From: Turbatrix aceti
Lineage: Eukaryota > Nematoda > Chromadorea > Rhabditida > Panagrolaimidae
Assembly: GCA_963969345.1 (NCBI GenBank)
Contig: OZ017767.1
Span: 6,848,739-6,912,738 of the forward strand
Length of the DNA: 64,000 nt
Reading direction: 5' to 3'
The notes below the pieces were generated by a model that worked only from the letters and a program-made list of their open reading frames with translations, was not told the DNA's origin and ran no database searches. Made by a program: the position numbers and the translations under genes. Positions 11,149 through 30,044 of this stretch are shown one piece after another (within the stretch, counting starts at the first letter, position 1; each line of letters opens with the position of its first letter).

Positions 11149-13533
11149 GTCGCCGACGCACCTGTCTAGGACGGCCTGAATGAAAAAAGTACTACTAACA
11201 GAGTGGTTTATAAAATTACAGACACGTATGTATCGCGTCCCCCCTCCCTCCCCCGGAGCACTTTGTCGCCTCGCGCCTGACAAGCTGCTCATTATTCGCC
11301 CTCCCGAGTCATCAATTTGGCAGTCGCGACCGACAACCCACTCCATTTCCGTGGTAACGAGCATCCGCCGCAGGTCACTCCTATCTTATCTGCGTCCCTT
11401 GGTTAATTGGTGCATTGTCAATCGCGCACCACTGTCTATGTTGTATTATAGCAAACCGTACTCTGGACCTGCGAAACAGGAAAACGGCCTAGGGAAGCCC
11501 TGAAGGCCGCGGTGAGTTGTGTTATTGACCGGCCTTCAAAAAGAAAGAAAAAAAATGAGCGTGTAGGGAATCCCGTAAATCCCGAAAAAAAACAAGAGCA
11601 ACGTCATAATTCGACAAAAAACGGCTCAAACACTCTGATGTGAATAAAACTGCAGTTTGGACGTCAAAGGCGTCACACGTAAGGCAAATGTGATAAATTT
11701 ACCGGCAAAAAGCAGAAACCCAAGTCTAGGTACACACAAAAGGTGCCATTTGAGAGCACCAGGTTGGTTACTACCTGGGACGAACCTAGCCTAGGAGCTC
11801 CCCGTGGACATGTCCATGCTTCACCCCTCTCCAGAGGCAACTGACTGACTGACTGACTGTCTGACTGACTGACTCACCAGCGAGGAGACAGGCGATCCAG
11901 GCAGGGGACAGGGAGGCTTCATCATGAAAAAGCTTCGCTTCATTGTCGGGGACGTGTATGAATGTATACCGTTTCCGGGAAACAAACTGAAAAAAAAAAG
12001 AAACAAAAAAAAAGGGGGAAGTACAACATTAAAGGTGCCCTGTGCCTTCCAGCGCGGTGGCGGCTGTGATAAATAAATAGTTGGCATTAACCGAGACAGC
12101 CGCCGAGGATGTCGGCACGGCAAAAAAGGCAAAAATGGCATCACGCACACGAAAGAAAGAAAGAACGACGACGACACGCTAAATTTAAGTATGTATGCTC
12201 GCGCGAAACAGAGGGGGAGTGGAGACAGATTTTTTTTTGTTTTAATGTTTTTTTGGTCGTCGTCGTCGTCCGTCGTAGTCACGCAAGGTGGTACACGGGA
12301 TTTCGGGGATAGTCGGGAGTGGCATGGCACTCGTCACTTGGATGCTTGGTTGTTGGTGGGCAAACATCACGAACAGGGGGCGTTAAGGGGCACGTGACTT
12401 AAAAAAATTAGGTCAAACAACCAAACAACAAAAAATCAAAATCGAACGCGCTTACAGACAAAAAAAAATGTATCATGACGGATGTTTTGTGTTTTTTTTT
12501 CTCTTTTGTTCAGAAGCCTTGGGAAGCCGCTGAAAGTTGTACAAAACAAAAAAATATATATAATGTATTTTTCTGCAGTCCTCTCCCGGCTTTACGATGA
12601 CAATAGGCCGGTTACGGTGGCATTACGACGCAAAAAAAGCAGCAGAGATCTTCAAAATGCCGTTTTGCGTTTTTGAGCCGCGCAGGGATGTACAACAGCT
12701 GTTGAAGTGTTAGTTAGCTATTCATATCCGATGTGAATTACTGAGAATGCCATTCCTGAGCAGCGGAAAATTTCGCTATTAAAAAAAAATTAAAATTCTA
12801 AAAAAAAAGTTTTTTCGCACGCTCTTTTCCGCCTGGAACATAAAAACGTCATTAAAAGTGGATTTTTGAAGGGGTAATTTCGTTAAAATTGAAATTGAAA
12901 ATCTTGTCCAAACACGTTCGCGCCGATCAATGACAGCTTATATACATCGCCATTCATCTTCTGTGAGCGGATAAGACACCGCGTGAACATGAACATGAAC
13001 ATGAACACTTCGCGCACCCTAGGCAACGACTTACATATTGTCAACGCCCGAGGTGGGGTGTTCAATTACCGCAGAGTACTCCGACTACATACGACCACCA
13101 AAGTGAATTATGCCATTATAATACATAGTAAATACTTCCCGCATGGGCTGAGGTGAGGTGTGGTCGACTAAATCGATGGCAAACACCTCGATGGCATGCA
13201 AATCCTCTGCACCCAAGGGCAAAAGACCTGCGCGAGAGAAAGGAGGATTTAGAGGAATTTAGGAGAATCCGAACGGGGCAGGACAGTCAACGAGAACGTA
13301 CACGACCCGCTTGGGGACATATCGGGTGTCATACGGCCAGAAAATCCTAAATATACACTATGGAAAAAAGATGAGCAGTTACGATGACGGAAATGAGCCG
13401 TTCAGGCACACAAACAGACTGCGCGGCGGACAGTGGATATCCCATCCCATCTCATCTTCGTCGTGCGACGCAAAATGCCACACATCTACGGAGATGAGCG
13501 AGCGAAGATGGGTGGCGTTTGAGGAACTGAATT
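11149..13533. other. Intergenic, no gene recognised
   Basis: No plausible exons were found. A short hexamer repeat (CATGAA units) lies at about 12986-13009. Runs of A/T and several small ORFs are present, but none shows conserved motifs or splice sites in phase. Confidence 0.4.
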
Positions 13534-14628
13534 GCAGCTTTTAAGACCCACTCTGTGAGCTTTTTTATTAGTAAGGTGGAGCGTCCGACACAGGCATTTT
13601 ACACCTTCCGATGTTTTGTGCCATAATTGTAGGCATCTATGGGGAGGGTCCAAATACCCATATCAAAATTTTTTTAGAAGCCGGATTCTGGAGCTACGGC
13701 TTCTGGAAGCTTTCGACGTCAAATTTTCAAATAGCTTCAAAAATTCTGATTTTTGGTATACAGGGGTATCTTGGCACGAGAAATCGACTGGTGTATTTAG
13801 TTTTCTCAAAAAACATCTGACTTTTTTGAAAAAATGTGATTTCTGGTTTTTCCGCCCGTTTTTGTCCGTTGCCTGGCTCCAGCATACGTATTTTGCCCGA
13901 TGCGGCCGTTTTCACAATTAATTCTAACAGCACATATTGTTATCTCTCTCAGGAAGTCAAAAAAACAATTTATTTCGATCATTATTTTTTGTTTCGAATT
14001 TTTTTTTGCCGCCAACTCGAGCAAAAACGGGTGAAAAAACGCACAGATTTACGTCTCTGTGCCTGCTCTTCGTGCGCGCAACATGCGAGTGCGCGCCGTG
14101 CTGCAGCGCATGCATGGCGCACACCACTTTCTCACTTTTTTCACCCGTTTTTGCTTGAGTTGGCGGCATAAAAAAATTCTAAACAAAAAATAATGATCGA
14201 AATAAATTGTTTTTTTGACTTCCTGAGAGAGATAACAATATGTGCTGTTAGAATTAACTGTGAAAACGGCCGCATCGGGCAAAATACGTATGCTGGAGCC
14301 AAGCAACGGACAAAAACGGGCGGAAAAACCAGAAATCACATTTTTTCAAAAAAGTCAGATGTTTTTTGAGAAAACTAAATACACCAGTCGATTTCTCGTG
14401 CCAAGATACCCCTGTATACCAAAAATCAGAATTTTTGAAGCATTTTGAAAATTTGACATCGAAAGCTTCCAGAAGCCGTAGCTCCAGAATCCGGCTTCTA
14501 AAAAAATTTTGATATGGGTATTTGGACCCTCCCCATAGATGCCTACAATTATGGCACAAAACATTGGAAGGTGTAAAATGCCTGTGTCGTCGGAAATAAA
14601 TCGGCTCGCAGAGTGGGTCTTAAGCTGC
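13534..14628. mobile_element. 1.1-kb foldback (long inverted-repeat) element
   Basis: The left arm (13534 to about 14040) and right arm (about 14136 to 14628) are near-identical reverse complements around a spacer of about 95 bp. The ends read GCAGCTTTTAAGACCCACTC on the left and, reversed, GCAGCTTAAGACCCACTC on the right. The mirrored ORFs on the two strands are only a result of the symmetry. No transposase frame is present, so this would be a non-autonomous foldback element. I could not identify a clear target-site duplication. Confidence 0.75.
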
Positions 14629-15091
14629 CACAGAGCCGTCAACGGTGTTAAGGAACCTCGAACGGCACTGCAAGAACAGAAACCGACCACTATGCAGGCA
14701 CAGCGTTTACGGGACTGATGCCAGGCGATTATCTATCACAACCGACACCGGGACACACGCGGGGATGGATTACGGTGCCCTAGTGTTCCTCCGTGTGCCC
14801 AGGTGAAATGGCAAGTGTTTCGGGATTAACGTAGAAGTAGGCCGGCTTCTACATACTTACAAGTGTGAAGGCTGCATTCATGTGTGCTCAAAACCACCGG
14901 ATACGTTCAACTGACGAAGATTGGGTCAAGTACATACATATATTTTGGAAATACCTCATAAAATTTTCCAAAAAAAGTATTTAGTAATTCGATTACTTTT
15001 ATCGTAAAAATCAAAGTTGCCAAAAATCGGGTTTTTGGACGAAATTTTTGATGAAGAATCCGAGAAAAATAGAAAAATGTAGGGTTACCAC
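14629..15091. other. Intergenic, nothing recognised
   Basis: Short spacer between the foldback element and the hAT-like element. It holds no coding frame with supporting motifs. Confidence 0.4.
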
Positions 15092-15479
15092 CAGGGATGG
15101 GCGAACGTTCGTGTTTGTACGAGTTCGTTCGCAAACAAAGATAAATTTTCCGAACGAATAAAACGAACAATAATTTAAGTAAAATCAATTTAATGGTGCT
15201 GAAATTTATGTTATTTTTCCAAAAATGGCAAAGTGTCAATTGCCTTCGGCAATAAAAAGTGTAGGAAAACTGTCACCAAAAACGTGAAAACGCATAATTT
15301 CGAAGTTTATGTTTTTATGCAGTTTGGACAAAATTGTGTATAAGACATGCTAAAAATCTGTTCGTTGTTTGTTCGCGAACACTGACAAAAACGTTCGCGT
15401 TCGTTCGATTTCTCGAACAAAATGAACAAAATGTTCGTATTCGTTCGGGAACAAAAAAACGGCTGTTCGCCCATCCTTG
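15092..15479. mobile_element. GTTCG-rich hAT-like non-autonomous element
   Basis: The element is 388 bp. It begins CAGGGATGGGCGAAC and ends GTTCGCCCATCCTTG, which are near-perfect terminal inverted repeats. It is flanked by GTTACCAC (15084-15091) and GTTATCAC (15480-15487), an 8-bp target duplication with one mismatch, the size typical of hAT transposons. Inside are many GTTCG/CGAAC repeats and a roughly 250-bp segment (15177-15425) that recurs at 16432-16675 in a DDX54 intron. It has no open frame for a transposase. Confidence 0.7.
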
Positions 15480-15482
15480 GTT

Positions 15483-15560
15483 ATCACTTTAAAAAATGCC
15501 GAAAAAATGCTATCCTTGACCAATTTAAAAAAAACGATTTTCGGCATTTTTTAAGGTGAT
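15483..15560. repeat. Hairpin palindrome
   Basis: AAAAAATGCCGAAAA at the left is mirrored by TTTTCGGCATTTTTT at the right, with TATCAC.TT and AAGGTGATA extending the arms. The loop is about 30 bp. It directly abuts the target duplication of the hAT-like element. Confidence 0.6.
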
Positions 15561-15832
15561 ATCTCTATATATTTTTATATTTTTCCGGGATTCTCCATCA
15601 GAAATAACGTCCATAAATATTTATCCTGGAATTGAAAATGCCGTAGTTCACGGAAAAAAATTTTAAACGGTAAAAACTAATTTTTGGCAAAATTTCGTGA
15701 AAAATTTCATAAATCCTAAAAAAAGTGCGAAATATCCACAAAAAAACAACCTTTTTTCCAAATTTATAATCCTTATCACAAAAAAACATTCAAAAAATCA
15801 ACAAGAACAACAAATTCATCCAATTCTTTCGA

Positions 15833-18800
15833 TCAGCGTTTCCGGCCTCGTCCACCGCGGCCGCCTCCGCCGCCACGTCCACCGCGACCGCCGCCACCAA
15901 AGCTGGAACCTCCGCGTCCCCCTCGACCGCCTCCGCCGAAGCTCGAACCTCCTCCTCGTCCACGTCCCCGGCCGCCACCGCCAAAACTCGACGAGCCACC
16001 TCTTCCACGAGAGCCGCCTCCGCCCCTCGTCTTCTTCTGCAGGACATTGACCTTGCGCTGGAGATTCTCCTTGCGTCGATGTTCGTGGTACGACTGAACG
16101 CCCTCCTTGTGCCGCCGGGCTTTGAGCATCTGCATGGGCGTTTTGAGCTCGTCCCTGACCTTCCTGCCATCTTTCGACTGGGCTGTCTTGTTGTGACGGT
16201 ATTTGTGTCGTCCGCGGTTGTCTTCCTTCGCCTGTTCCGCGCCGCCGCCATCTTCGTCGTCGCTGTCATCGTTGCGGTACTTGACCTTCTGCTTTGTCTG
16301 CCATCGTTCGTAGCGACCGCTTTTGTACGTCGCTGGCAGGAGAGTGCCTTCTTCCGTGCGAATTCGTTTCACGTCGTTTTTCTCGTTCGTGTATTTTTTG
16401 CTTTTTCGGTCCCTGCAAATTCGAAAAAAGTCAAAGTAAAATCAGTTTAATGGTGCCGAAATTAATGCCATTTTTCCAAAAACAAAGGCAAATAGTGTCA
16501 ATTGTTTTCGGCAATAAAAAGTGTAGAAAAACTGTCACCAAAAACGTGAAAACGCATAATTCCGAAGTTTACGTTTTTATGCCAGTTTGGACAAAATTTT
16601 GTATAAAACATGCTAAAAATCTGTTCGTTGTTCGTTCGCGAACACTGACAAAAACGTTTGCGTTCGCGGTCGCTCTGAACAGTTGAGTTTTTGATCAACG
16701 GAACACTCGATTTTTTGTTTATAAACAAACATGAACGTTTCGAAAATTTTGTTTACAAATACGAACGAACATGAAAAACCTTGCGAACAAACATTTTTTA
16801 CCATTTGGACCAAATTTTGTTCATTCAGACATTTTTTCATTTTTGAAGACAAGCGACTTTTTTTTGAAAAATAACAGCGTTTTTGACTTCATTTTTTTAA
16901 AAACACCCAAAATTAACGGCATATTTTTTTCGTTTTATCCATTCAAAAAATTTATAAATGTTCGTGAACGAACACGAAAAACGTAATTTACAAAAAATTT
17001 GAACAAATTTTTATAAACAAGCTTTTGAACAAAATTTTTTGTTTATAAAAAATATAAAAAAAATGAACATTAAATTTTGAATTCGTCCAGAATAAACGAT
17101 AAATTTTGAAATTATTCGCGAACGTTAACCATTTTTGCAAAAAAAAATTCAAAACAAACCATTTTTTACGACCCTGATCCTTGGCGAGTCCTCTATCGTC
17201 GTCAGCGATGATGTCAACAGCCGCAGATTTTGCGGCGATATTAAAGTTGTTGGATCCAACATTGAGAGCCAGAGCGCGTTCCGTGTGGTCGTCCTTGGGC
17301 AGGTAGGTGACGTAGTGCTCGAGTTTGTCCCTCTCCTTCTGATCGTCGTACTTTCGCTTTCTGGATGCCTTCGCTGGATTCGACGAGGTCCTCAGAACTT
17401 TCGCCTTCTTCGCCGCCGGCTGCGAAGCAGAGTCTCCTTCGATGAACGACACCTTGACGCCCTCGTCTTCATCTTCGTCCTCAGAACCGCCTTCGTCTTC
17501 GTCGTCATCGTTGTCCACGGCAGCGTCAGTTTCATGCTCGCCGGCACCGCTGCGCTTGATGTACTTCTCGTGAGCCTTTCTTTTCGACTTCATGACCTGC
17601 GCTGGGGTCTGTTTGTTGTTCGCGTGGACTTCGAAGACGGTGGCCTGGGGTCTGTAGTTTTTGAGTTGCTGCAGAACGTGGTAATCCGGCAGATCGACGA
17701 CTTCTCCGTTCTTGCACACAGGGTGGGGTGCCAGTTCGAGGGCTTTGAACTCGCGCTTGGCTCGTCGGACCGAAGCGGCGGATGGCTGGGGCCGGGTGGC
17801 CACGAAGCGCTTCATCGCGTTGGACGACTTGTGTTTGAGGTCGCTCTGAATAGAAAATTCGGAATTAGGCCCCGAAATCGTCAAAAAACAGGGTTTCGAA
17901 ACGATTGAAAAAAAAGTAGAAACATTTTTTTTTAAATGACCCAAAAAAATTTAAAAAAAAATTCTGTGATTTAAAGGCAACAGAAAAAAAATTAGCCAAA
18001 AAAAACGATAAAAAACAAAAAAATCCGCAAATTTAAGCATGAAAACCGAATTAAAAAAAAATTTTGAAATTCTGTTCGAAACCATTTTTTTTTAATTTAC
18101 GATGTTTTTGTCAAAAAAAGGAATCCTGAAGGGAAAAAATTATGTTACCGTAAACAATGTCAAAAATTTTCTTCAAAACAAAAAATTTTTGGAGCAGAAA
18201 AAAATTTTAGAGCGTGCAATTTTTTTCAAAAAATGGAAAAAAAAACCAAAATTGAACAATTTCGGTCAAAAAACAAAACTTACAACTTCCATTGAAACTT
18301 CATGGAGTGACTTGAGAAAATCTGTTTCCAAATGAACAAATTCGTCCGGAAATGAGCCAATCAGCGCTTCTTTTGCTGAAAAACGACGATTCGATGATTT
18401 CACCCCAGAAAAAAAAGATAAAAAAACTTACGATCAAATTTCGAGTCCATGCTGGCAAGACTGACGGGTTTTCCAAGAAAAAGGAAAAGATCGATCATGT
18501 ACGGCACCTCGTCGGGTGCCACGAGGCTGTAGGCAAAGCCTACCTTGCCGGCACGGGCGACTCGACCGACGCGATGCAAAAAAAGTTTCGCAGTCGATGG
18601 AAAATGAAAATTGATGGCATTGTCGAGGAGAGGAATGTCCACGCCTCTGGCTGCGACGTCGGTGACCAACAGGAGCAGGGCCTGTTTGTTCCTGAATCTC
18701 CCAATATTGGCTTTTCTCGCGGCAGGGTCCAGCTGGCTGTAAAGGAAGCACGCGTCGATGTCCGCTTCTTTGAGAATAGCGACGAGGTATTCAACGTGTT

Positions 18801-20177
18801 TCTGAGTCGCGCAGAAAACAATTGTCTGCTCCTGCTTTCTCACTGCCTGTCGAGCGAAATAGAGCAGCGCAGATATCTTATCCGAATCCCTGCAGGTGAG
18901 AAATGACATTGCAAGCTTGTCCGGAATCTTGGCATCGACGTCGAGGCGAATCAGTGTCGGATCGGTGAGTCCGGCATTGGCAAAATCGACCAGCATCTTG
19001 GGGAGGGATGCGGAGAAGAGAAGGGACTGTCGGCCTTCCGGGAGGCGTTTTAGGATCTCCTGAAGGGGAAAAAGGGTGGAAAAGAAGGTAAAAAAGGAAA
19101 CTTACGTGAAGTTGTTCGGCAAAACCCATTTCAAAGAGCCGGTCGGCTTCGTCGAAGACGACGTACTGGACGCTGGCGAATTTGAGGTCCATCTCAACGG
19201 TAATGTGCAGGAGTCGACCGGGAGTTGCGATCACGCTATAAAAAATTGAACGTAAATTTTTATTAGCAAATTTCAAAAAAAATCTGCTAAAAACTTTTTT
19301 AAGAAAATTTTTCGAAAAACAATGTATTACAATTTAAAAAACATTATTATTGGAAAATATTTAAAAAAAAATGTCAACAAAAAATTTTATTAAGAATTCT
19401 ATTATTAAGCAAAATTATTAAAAAAAAATTTTTTTTTTTAAATTCTATAAAATGTATTTTTTGGCAAAATAATAGAATTGTTTTGCTGACATTTTTTTAT
19501 GGTAAAAAATGGCAGCAAAACAATTATTTACACATTTCAGAAAAGTAAAATAAAAATTTTTGCAAAAAAATTTTTAGATTCTTTTTATAAATTTTGAAAA
19601 AACAGAAAAATGTTTTTTTATGAATTCGAAAAAAAAAATCAACAATTTTTTTCCACAAAAAAAAACTTACATGTCAGGATTGGAATGGATAGACGCAAAC
19701 TGCTCTTCAATAGAATCCCCGCCGATGAGGCATCCAATCTGCAGTCCAGAAAACTTCCCAATCTTCTTGGCGACCGTAAAAGTCTGAACCGCGAGTTCGT
19801 GCGTAGGAGCGACGATCAGTGCTCTAAACCCCGTCGCGGACCGTTGTTTGAGTTTCTGGATGATTGGAATGAGAAAAGCCGCCGTCTTGCCGCTGCCGGT
19901 GCGCGACATCGCCACGACATCTTTGCCATCCAGAATCAGAGGAATCGTCTTTCGCTGGATCGGCGTAGGCTGCTTGTAGCCCAAATGGGTGATTCCCTTG
20001 TGCACGCGATGATCTAGGCCTGAAAAACACAGTTTAGGCCAGTAAAAGACATAAAAACTCACCCATGACCTGCCAGCCACCGGATTTGCCTCTCCGGTTG
20101 ACTTCTGCTTTCAGGTGGCCATAGTCGTCTTCATTCTCGACATCTGAGAGCACTTCATCTTTGATTTCGACTTCCAT
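15833..20177 (-). CDS. DDX54: DDX54/Dbp10-type DEAD-box RNA helicase, 7 exons
   Basis: Exons: 20177-20063, 20019-19671, 19235-19106, 19059-18432, 18375-18284, 17845-17160, 16412-15833; 859 aa, close to human DDX54 (881). It is a nucleolar ATP-dependent RNA helicase for 60S ribosome assembly. Visible motifs are the Q motif GYKQPTPIQ, motif I SRTGSGKT, motif II DEAD in [14 protein letters not shown], motif III FSASLP and motif [12 protein letters not shown]. Family hallmarks outside the core are [13 protein letters not shown] at the start, AAKSAAVDI after the core, KKWDRK across the last intron and a C-terminal [11 protein letters not shown] tail. Motif III is SAS rather than the usual SAT. The 17160 donor (GTTTGT) is non-consensus but rebuilds the conserved W-D-R-K. 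Intron 6 (16413-17159) holds a copy of the GTTCG-rich repeat. The gene diverges from SMC3. Confidence 0.95.
16432..17130. repeat. GTTCG-rich repeat in DDX54 intron 6
   Basis: 16432-16675 matches 15177-15425 in the same orientation with only scattered differences, including GGCAATAAAAAGTGTAG and CTGTCACCAAAAACGTGAAA. The remainder carries many CGAAC/GTTCG motifs. Its ends are not cleanly defined. It belongs to the same family as the hAT-like elements in other introns. Confidence 0.65.
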
Positions 20178-26225
<6,048 letters not shown>

Positions 26226-26353
26226 AAATCCACGAGAAGAATTTATCTTTTTTCGACTTACACTCATGTACAGTACGCGTTTTGCACTTGGATTTTTTCA
26301 CCTTTTGAGTATTTATTTTTCTGTTCGTTTTTTTCGAATGATCTCGTGTCCGA

Positions 26354-26359
26354 AATAAA
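26354..26359 (+). terminator. SMC3 poly(A) signal AATAAA
   Basis: AATAAA lies 129 bp after the SMC3 stop codon, on the same strand, in an AT-rich region. It is the first such signal downstream. Confidence 0.6.
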
Positions 26360-28417
26360 ATAACTTCAATTTCAGTTTATTTTTTAAATTTAAAAATTTT
26401 TGTTTCACATTTATTCAAAAAAAATTTTTTTTCTAATCACGCTTAAAAATTGCTCCAAAAGTAGAAAATTGTTGCATTTGTTTACAACTCGGCAAAAAAG
26501 TGCCAATAATGTTTCCATTTGTCAATACGTTTTTTTCAGATTTTTGTAACAAAATCTAAAAAATTGAAATTTTTAAAAATTTACTCACGACCATTTACAA
26601 AACCACAATTATATTTTGACAGAGTTAGTGGTTTATTACCACGGTGATCCATATTTTTTTGTTTACATATTTTTTATTGTAACTTTACCATTTTATAATA
26701 GATCACGTCGATCAGAAAGTTATTGCGCCGTAGCCAACTTGAAGCTGCCATCTGTTGTCTTTTCCAACCGGAATCGTGCAACCATGATTTTACCTGGGGA
26801 TCGTTTCCCTCAGCCGAAAATAAAATTCGGGTTAGCCGACCGAACGTGATTTTTGAACAACGTGCAATGCAATTTTATTTTTAGTTAGTATATGGCCAAA
26901 ATTTGGTGCGATTTGTCAAGATCCACTTGAATAACTGGGAGGTTATCTGCATGGACCGGCCACAGTTTGATATCCCGAACACGGATATTTTCAATTTTCT
27001 GAGCTACGCAAAGGCCTATCAGTTTTTCACGATTCATCTGAAAGCACCAATCAGCGGCACTTACGATATGCACATATTTATGATAAGATTAACATATCTG
27101 AAGATACAACTGTAAAAAAAGATATCACATGCATTTGTTCAGAAAAGATGCTTGACTTGATGGCAAAGTATGAGGATTGGAAAGCGATCAACGGAAGTGG
27201 GGAGCAATCGGCGGGGCGGTTGAGTCACTGTTATATCAGCGCACTGCGGCCCTGCTTGAACATTTCCGTGTTAGGCGCTGGAAGCAGCGTCGTCGTGACC
27301 TTTCACGACAACATTTGATTTTGTTTTATAAATATATAAATAACATAAATAAATATATATGTGGTTTAATGATAACTAACCACTGATGTGAGCAATGGTG
27401 AAATAAATACACAATTTGTATAGTCAATCCATGATTATCGTAAAATCATGACAGCAAAGCAACTAACACATAAATATGTAACAATTGTGTTGCAATGGTA
27501 AAATTTGTGAACGGCAGGTCGCACGGTTGTGGGTAAAGATTTCTCCGTTCGGGCATGTGATTGTCGCGATGGTATAATCAAAGTTGGTATAATCAAAGTT
27601 GGTGACGCAACTTTTCGTGCTCGGAGCAGTGCAATGGTGTAAACTATTGCCAAAACCAGCTTTCAATCATAATATTTGGGATAAAATGCCACGAAAATGT
27701 GACGGATATGTGACCTGTATGACGGATATAGAAAATTATTACTTGTAGTATATGACAACCCTCATTTTCAGCCTTTTTTCCCCTTGTCATATATGAAAGA
27801 ACATAGTGTCTGGACGAAACCTGGGTTTTATGTGACGGATATATTCTTTTTGACTTTTTTGTATGACGGATATATGAAACACCATTCTCCGTGTATGCCT
27901 TGGCTTGGGCGCCGAAATCATGTACACGGTAGAGTAAAGAGCACAGTAAAGAAACCCGGCCGACGCACCAAATGTGGTAGAATGCTGGCCTTCAAAGTAT
28001 TTAGATTCCGATTGTTCCTCCAGTAGATGCTGATTTATCGAGGTTTTACACTGCTTATATGGGCATACAAGGGAGGTGGGGTTCTCGAATCGGTGCTTCA
28101 TGTGTAAAGAGAAATGTTGCCGCGATTGGAAATGAAATGTTGTGTGGGCTGGGTGCATTGTGAAAGGTTGTGTCGGCTAGGTGCATTATGTGGCTTCGCC
28201 GACGTTCACACAATAGACTTCTATTTTAGATAGTTATTTGAAAAAACGGTCTGAAATTAACAACAAACTTTACAAATTTGATGCACGTATCTTATCGAAG
28301 TTATGGTAATTTTCAGATTCCACACAGAAGAGAAAGTAACAATATTAAAAAATTCTTTCTTTTTAGCATTCCTTCAAAAACCGTTTTTAACTTTGCCATA
28401 AAAAAGCAAAAAGCAGT
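26360..28417. other. Intergenic, no gene recognised
   Basis: Several short ORFs exist, such as overlapping frames on both strands at 26885-27115, but none has a recognisable domain or splice partners. The phrase TGACGGATAT recurs several times between 27700 and 27880 as a degenerate local repeat. Confidence 0.4.
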
Positions 28418-28490
28418 TGCCACGACCCGGGATCGAACCGGGGACCTTTAGATCTTCAGTCTAACGCTCTCCCGACTGAGCTATCATGGC
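28418..28490 (-). tRNA. tRNA-Phe (GAA)
   Basis: The 73-nt sequence folds as a standard cloverleaf. Acceptor stem GCCATGA pairs with TCGTGGC (one T-G pair). The D arm contains AGCTCAGTCGGGAGAGC. The anticodon stem-loop is TTAGA-CTGAAGA-TCTAA with anticodon GAA. The T loop is GTTCGATCC, and the discriminator base is A. The A and B box promoters are intact. Confidence 0.95.
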
Positions 28491-30044
28491 GTGGTCTTTG
28501 GCCATATTGTAGGTGTCCTACGGTGAAAATTTTTACCGTATAAAATTGAAATTTGACATTTCGGCTATTTTACTAGTGCCAAAAACATTATTTTTTGTTG
28601 TTCCTGAAAGCCATAAATTATCAGCAATTTTTTTGCATAATATTTCACTTTCCCCCAAAATTTGTAACTTTTGCACATTCTTCTTTCTTTCTGCCCTTGG
28701 ATTGAATTTCGATGGAAAAAACATTTTGCTCTAAATAACTTTCAGGCATTCTAAAGGTGACCGTCTGAAAACCCTTCTAATTGGCTTTTATTTGCGCGTT
28801 GCGTTTTTGCTGCCGGGGCTCCCGGCTAGCTCGCGCTTCCTCGTAGATCCCGGACACTTCGTAGTAGACAATAGTTTATCAGTAGAATCTCTCGTACAAC
28901 AACCGTGGACAATTATACGTAGGACGATGACTCGATGACGGCGACCGCTGCGTGTCCCCAACCGGGACGAGCGCGTGCCACGCGCGACCTGCCTGCTGCT
29001 ACTCCCGCCGACCAGAATGATGACTTCGCGTCATCGGTCGCTGCCGATCTGCTTGTCTTGCCGGCGCACGCTTCCCTCGTGGCCGCACACGTTCTCTGCC
29101 TCGCGCTCGTGGCTCGCTCACCAGTCCCTGGGAGAATGGTCAACCAGTCCCGGTACCAGTTTTGTTTTTTTGGTAGACCAAAAAAAAATTAATTGCGGTG
29201 GGATGCGCGTTGGAGGTCACCTGCCCTGTCACCGCCGCCGCCTCCTCCTCAAATCGGATTACTCCAAAAGCGATGATATCCGAGGTCGTTTGTTGAATCG
29301 ACACGAGTGAGGATTATTTTGATGCAATAGGCCATGAAAATAATAAACGCAGAATTGAGGAGGGCAATGAATGAATGAATCGAACACTTCCACGTGCGTA
29401 TCGACCCGACAAAGAATTAGGCAGCCCCCGGTGATGGCCACCGCGCTCACGAACGACGGCCGTGGTGGCCTCGGCGTTGGCGGTGGTGGTGATGGTGGCG
29501 GTACAGGTGATGAATGCGGGGTCTTCAAAACGAGCGTCTTTCGCGGAGGAGTGCAATTTGTATTCATTCCTTTACTCACCTGTTTGCACGGTTGTTTCCG
29601 GTTGGCAAGCCGTTTTTTTTTAAGTTGTGGATTTACACGTCCTAAAATTTCGAGGTTCTTAGTCGGATGAATCACGTTTCTGTTTCTGCGTCGATTCGTC
29701 TTTTGTCATCGATGCAAGCCATTGTTTGTGATTTTTGGTTGAAACCTTTGTCGTCGTCGTGTTTCGGATTTTTGTACTTTTTTAATGTTTGACGGCGCAT
29801 TTTTCTTCTTTTTCTGGCTATTGTAGCATGGTTGTCATTTCCTGACTCATCACACCTTTTTTTGGGTGACATCACGGTACGATACATCATATCACATACG
29901 TCATATCATCATATATGTGTTATCGGACGTGATAAGTCAGTTTACGTTCGACTTCGCTTGCTTGTTAATTTTTTTAACTCAACACTTGCATTTATTTCAC
30001 TTTTTAGTAGATATATTTTGCAGCTTTCATCCGGTTATGAGATC
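28491..30044. other. Intergenic with GC-rich patches
   Basis: A GC-rich stretch at about 28780-29150 has open frames on both strands but no conserved motif. A minus-strand ORF at 29672-29890 is rich in basic residues and unsupported. TTTTGCAG at about 30016-30023, just before the next gene's ATG, could be a trans-splice acceptor. Confidence 0.4.

Noticed and set aside
13611..14690. Mirrored ORFs on both strands that look like a duplicated gene
   Set aside because: They are the same sequence in the two arms of a foldback element; no start, splice or domain support.
17135..17908. 257-codon plus-strand ORF
   Set aside because: It is the antisense shadow of DDX54 exon 6, whose minus frame matches the family and has proper splice sites.
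26885..27115. Overlapping ORFs of about 60-70 codons on both strands
   Set aside because: Neither has a domain or splice partners; could be a remnant but cannot be supported.
28935..29310. GC-rich overlapping ORFs
   Set aside because: Open on both strands because of composition; no recognisable motif and no acceptor or donor in phase.
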